The translations under genes and the position numbers were made by a program. Of a DNA stretch of 29,536 bases, positions 28,974-29,536 are shown piece after piece. Under the pieces are notes generated by a model that saw nothing but the letters and a program-made list of their open reading frames with translations, made no database searches and had not been told where the DNA came from. The DNA is taken from positions 1 to 29,536 of the forward strand of contig JAUWRC010000004.1 of assembly GCA_030610745.1 (NCBI GenBank), given 5' to 3'. This DNA comes from Clostridia bacterium (GTDB lineage: Bacteria > Aerophobota > Aerophobia > Aerophobales > AE-B3A). Position 1 is the stretch's first letter; each line of letters starts with the position of its first letter.

Positions 28974-29474
28974 ATGTGGAATCTTACTCGAGAGGAGCAA
29001 GGAGTGCTCCTCTTTCTAATAGCAGTATTTCTAGTAGGAATGGGAATAAAACTTTTGGGAGGAATTCCCTATTCGCCAAAGCTTCCCTCTTCTGAAGAAT
29101 CGTTGAGGGTAAAGATAAGCGGGGCAGTAAAAGAGCCTGGTTGGTATGAGCTGGCTAAAGGAGACCTCGTTATTGAAGGAATTAAAAAGGCTGGAGGAGC
29201 TCTCCCTCAAGCAGACCTAAAAGGACTAAATCTAGGCTCGTCTCTGAAAGACGAAGAAGAGGTATGGATTCCCGGGGAAAAAATAGATATAAACCGTGCT
29301 TCTCCCCAGCAGTTAACCTATCTTCCCGGTATTGGCCCTGTCCTTGCCAGGAGGATTGTTGAGTATAGAGAGCAAAATGACGGCTTCCAGGATATATCTG
29401 AACTTCAAAATGTTCCAGGAATTGGGCAAATAAAGTTTCAAAAAATTAAGGACAAAATTACTCTTCCTGGATAA
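28974..29474 (+). CDS. comEA: ComEA-like DNA-binding competence protein
   Basis: 166 residues. A membrane anchor (VLLFLIAVFLVGMGIKLLGG) near residues 11-30 is followed by an SLBB-like domain (LRVKISGAVKEPGWYELAKG) and a C-terminal helix-hairpin-helix pair: DINRASPQQLTYLPGIGPVLARRIVEYR and ISELQNVPGIGQIKFQKI. ComEA is the DNA receptor for uptake at the cell surface. The ATG has TGAGGAAAAGG upstream. No comEC is visible before the window ends. Confidence 0.93.
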   Translation: MWNLTREEQGVLLFLIAVFLVGMGIKLLGGIPYSPKLPSSEESLRVKISGAVKEPGWYELAKGDLVIEGIKKAGGALPQADLKGLNLGSSLKDEEEVWIPGEKIDINRASPQQLTYLPGIGPVLARRIVEYREQNDGFQDISELQNVPGIGQIKFQKIKDKITLPG

Positions 29475-29526
29475 TCGCCCTAGCAACTCTCAAAACAAGC
29501 TGAAGAACTTTAAGCTCTTTATGGCG

Positions 29527-29533
29527 AAGGAGG
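29527..29533 (+). promoter_or_regulatory. Possible ribosome site of a gene beyond the window
   Basis: AAGGAGG three nt from the window end, just where a start codon might follow. The gene itself is outside the window. Confidence 0.3.
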
Positions 29534-29536
29534 TTC

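Overview
This window is from a bacterial chromosome with an AT-rich look. It is densely coding and carries mostly housekeeping genes. Class III (oxygen-sensitive) ribonucleotide reductase genes nrdD and nrdG point to an anaerobe. An OmpA-type peptidoglycan-binding protein with a signal peptide points to a diderm envelope. There is no rRNA, so I do not name a phylum. The mix of conserved genes, several toxin-antitoxin (TA) modules and repeat-filled gaps resembles genomes of uncultivated deep-branching lineages, but that is an impression only.

Layout. 1-3727 (minus strand): a likely operon nrdD-nrdG-purL (purL runs off the window). 3785-4365 (plus): a ribbon-helix-helix/RelE-type TA pair with a consensus promoter and a palindrome between promoter and gene. 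4494-6050 (minus): guaA. 6381-7373 (plus): exported OmpA-domain protein. 7402-9801 (minus): exported protein with an Fn3-like domain and about 12 propeller repeats. 9773-11812 (minus): mnmG, interrupted in frame by a palindromic element. 12291-12867 (plus): MazE/MazF-type pair. 12942-15425 (plus): fucose-isomerase-like gene followed by asd. 15515-16354 (plus): HicB-like fragment, an unknown small protein, and a MazF-like gene with a stop at codon 2. 16395-17688 (minus): HIT protein and nadE. 18202-24564 (plus): thiC, then zapA-cvpA-dgt with overlapping ATGA junctions, then dnaG-rpoD. 24695-26084 (plus): five tRNA genes, with a small ORF and a PIN-domain toxin among them. 26282-28840: leuS. 28974-29474: comEA-like gene.

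The striking theme is repeats. Most gaps between genes are patchworks of short dispersed families, named A-J here. A is nested hairpins bounded by an outer GTAGCGGT/ACCGCTAC-type stem. C is a 31-nt ACGAGATACGA-type block. D is an AGATATGCC hairpin with an 11-nt loop. E is the CCCTCACC..GGGGAGAGG palindrome. F is AT-rich TTAGTTGATTAG-like sequence. G and I sit upstream of genes. J is a GGGGACAGG-type hairpin. They also touch coding sequence: an E-type element lies in frame inside mnmG between duplicated 27-nt segments, C plus D appear to encode the N-terminal extension of LeuRS, A supplies the nadE stop codon, and I supplies the end of a MazF toxin. This colonisation of gene borders and coding sequence is the best candidate for something undescribed in the window.
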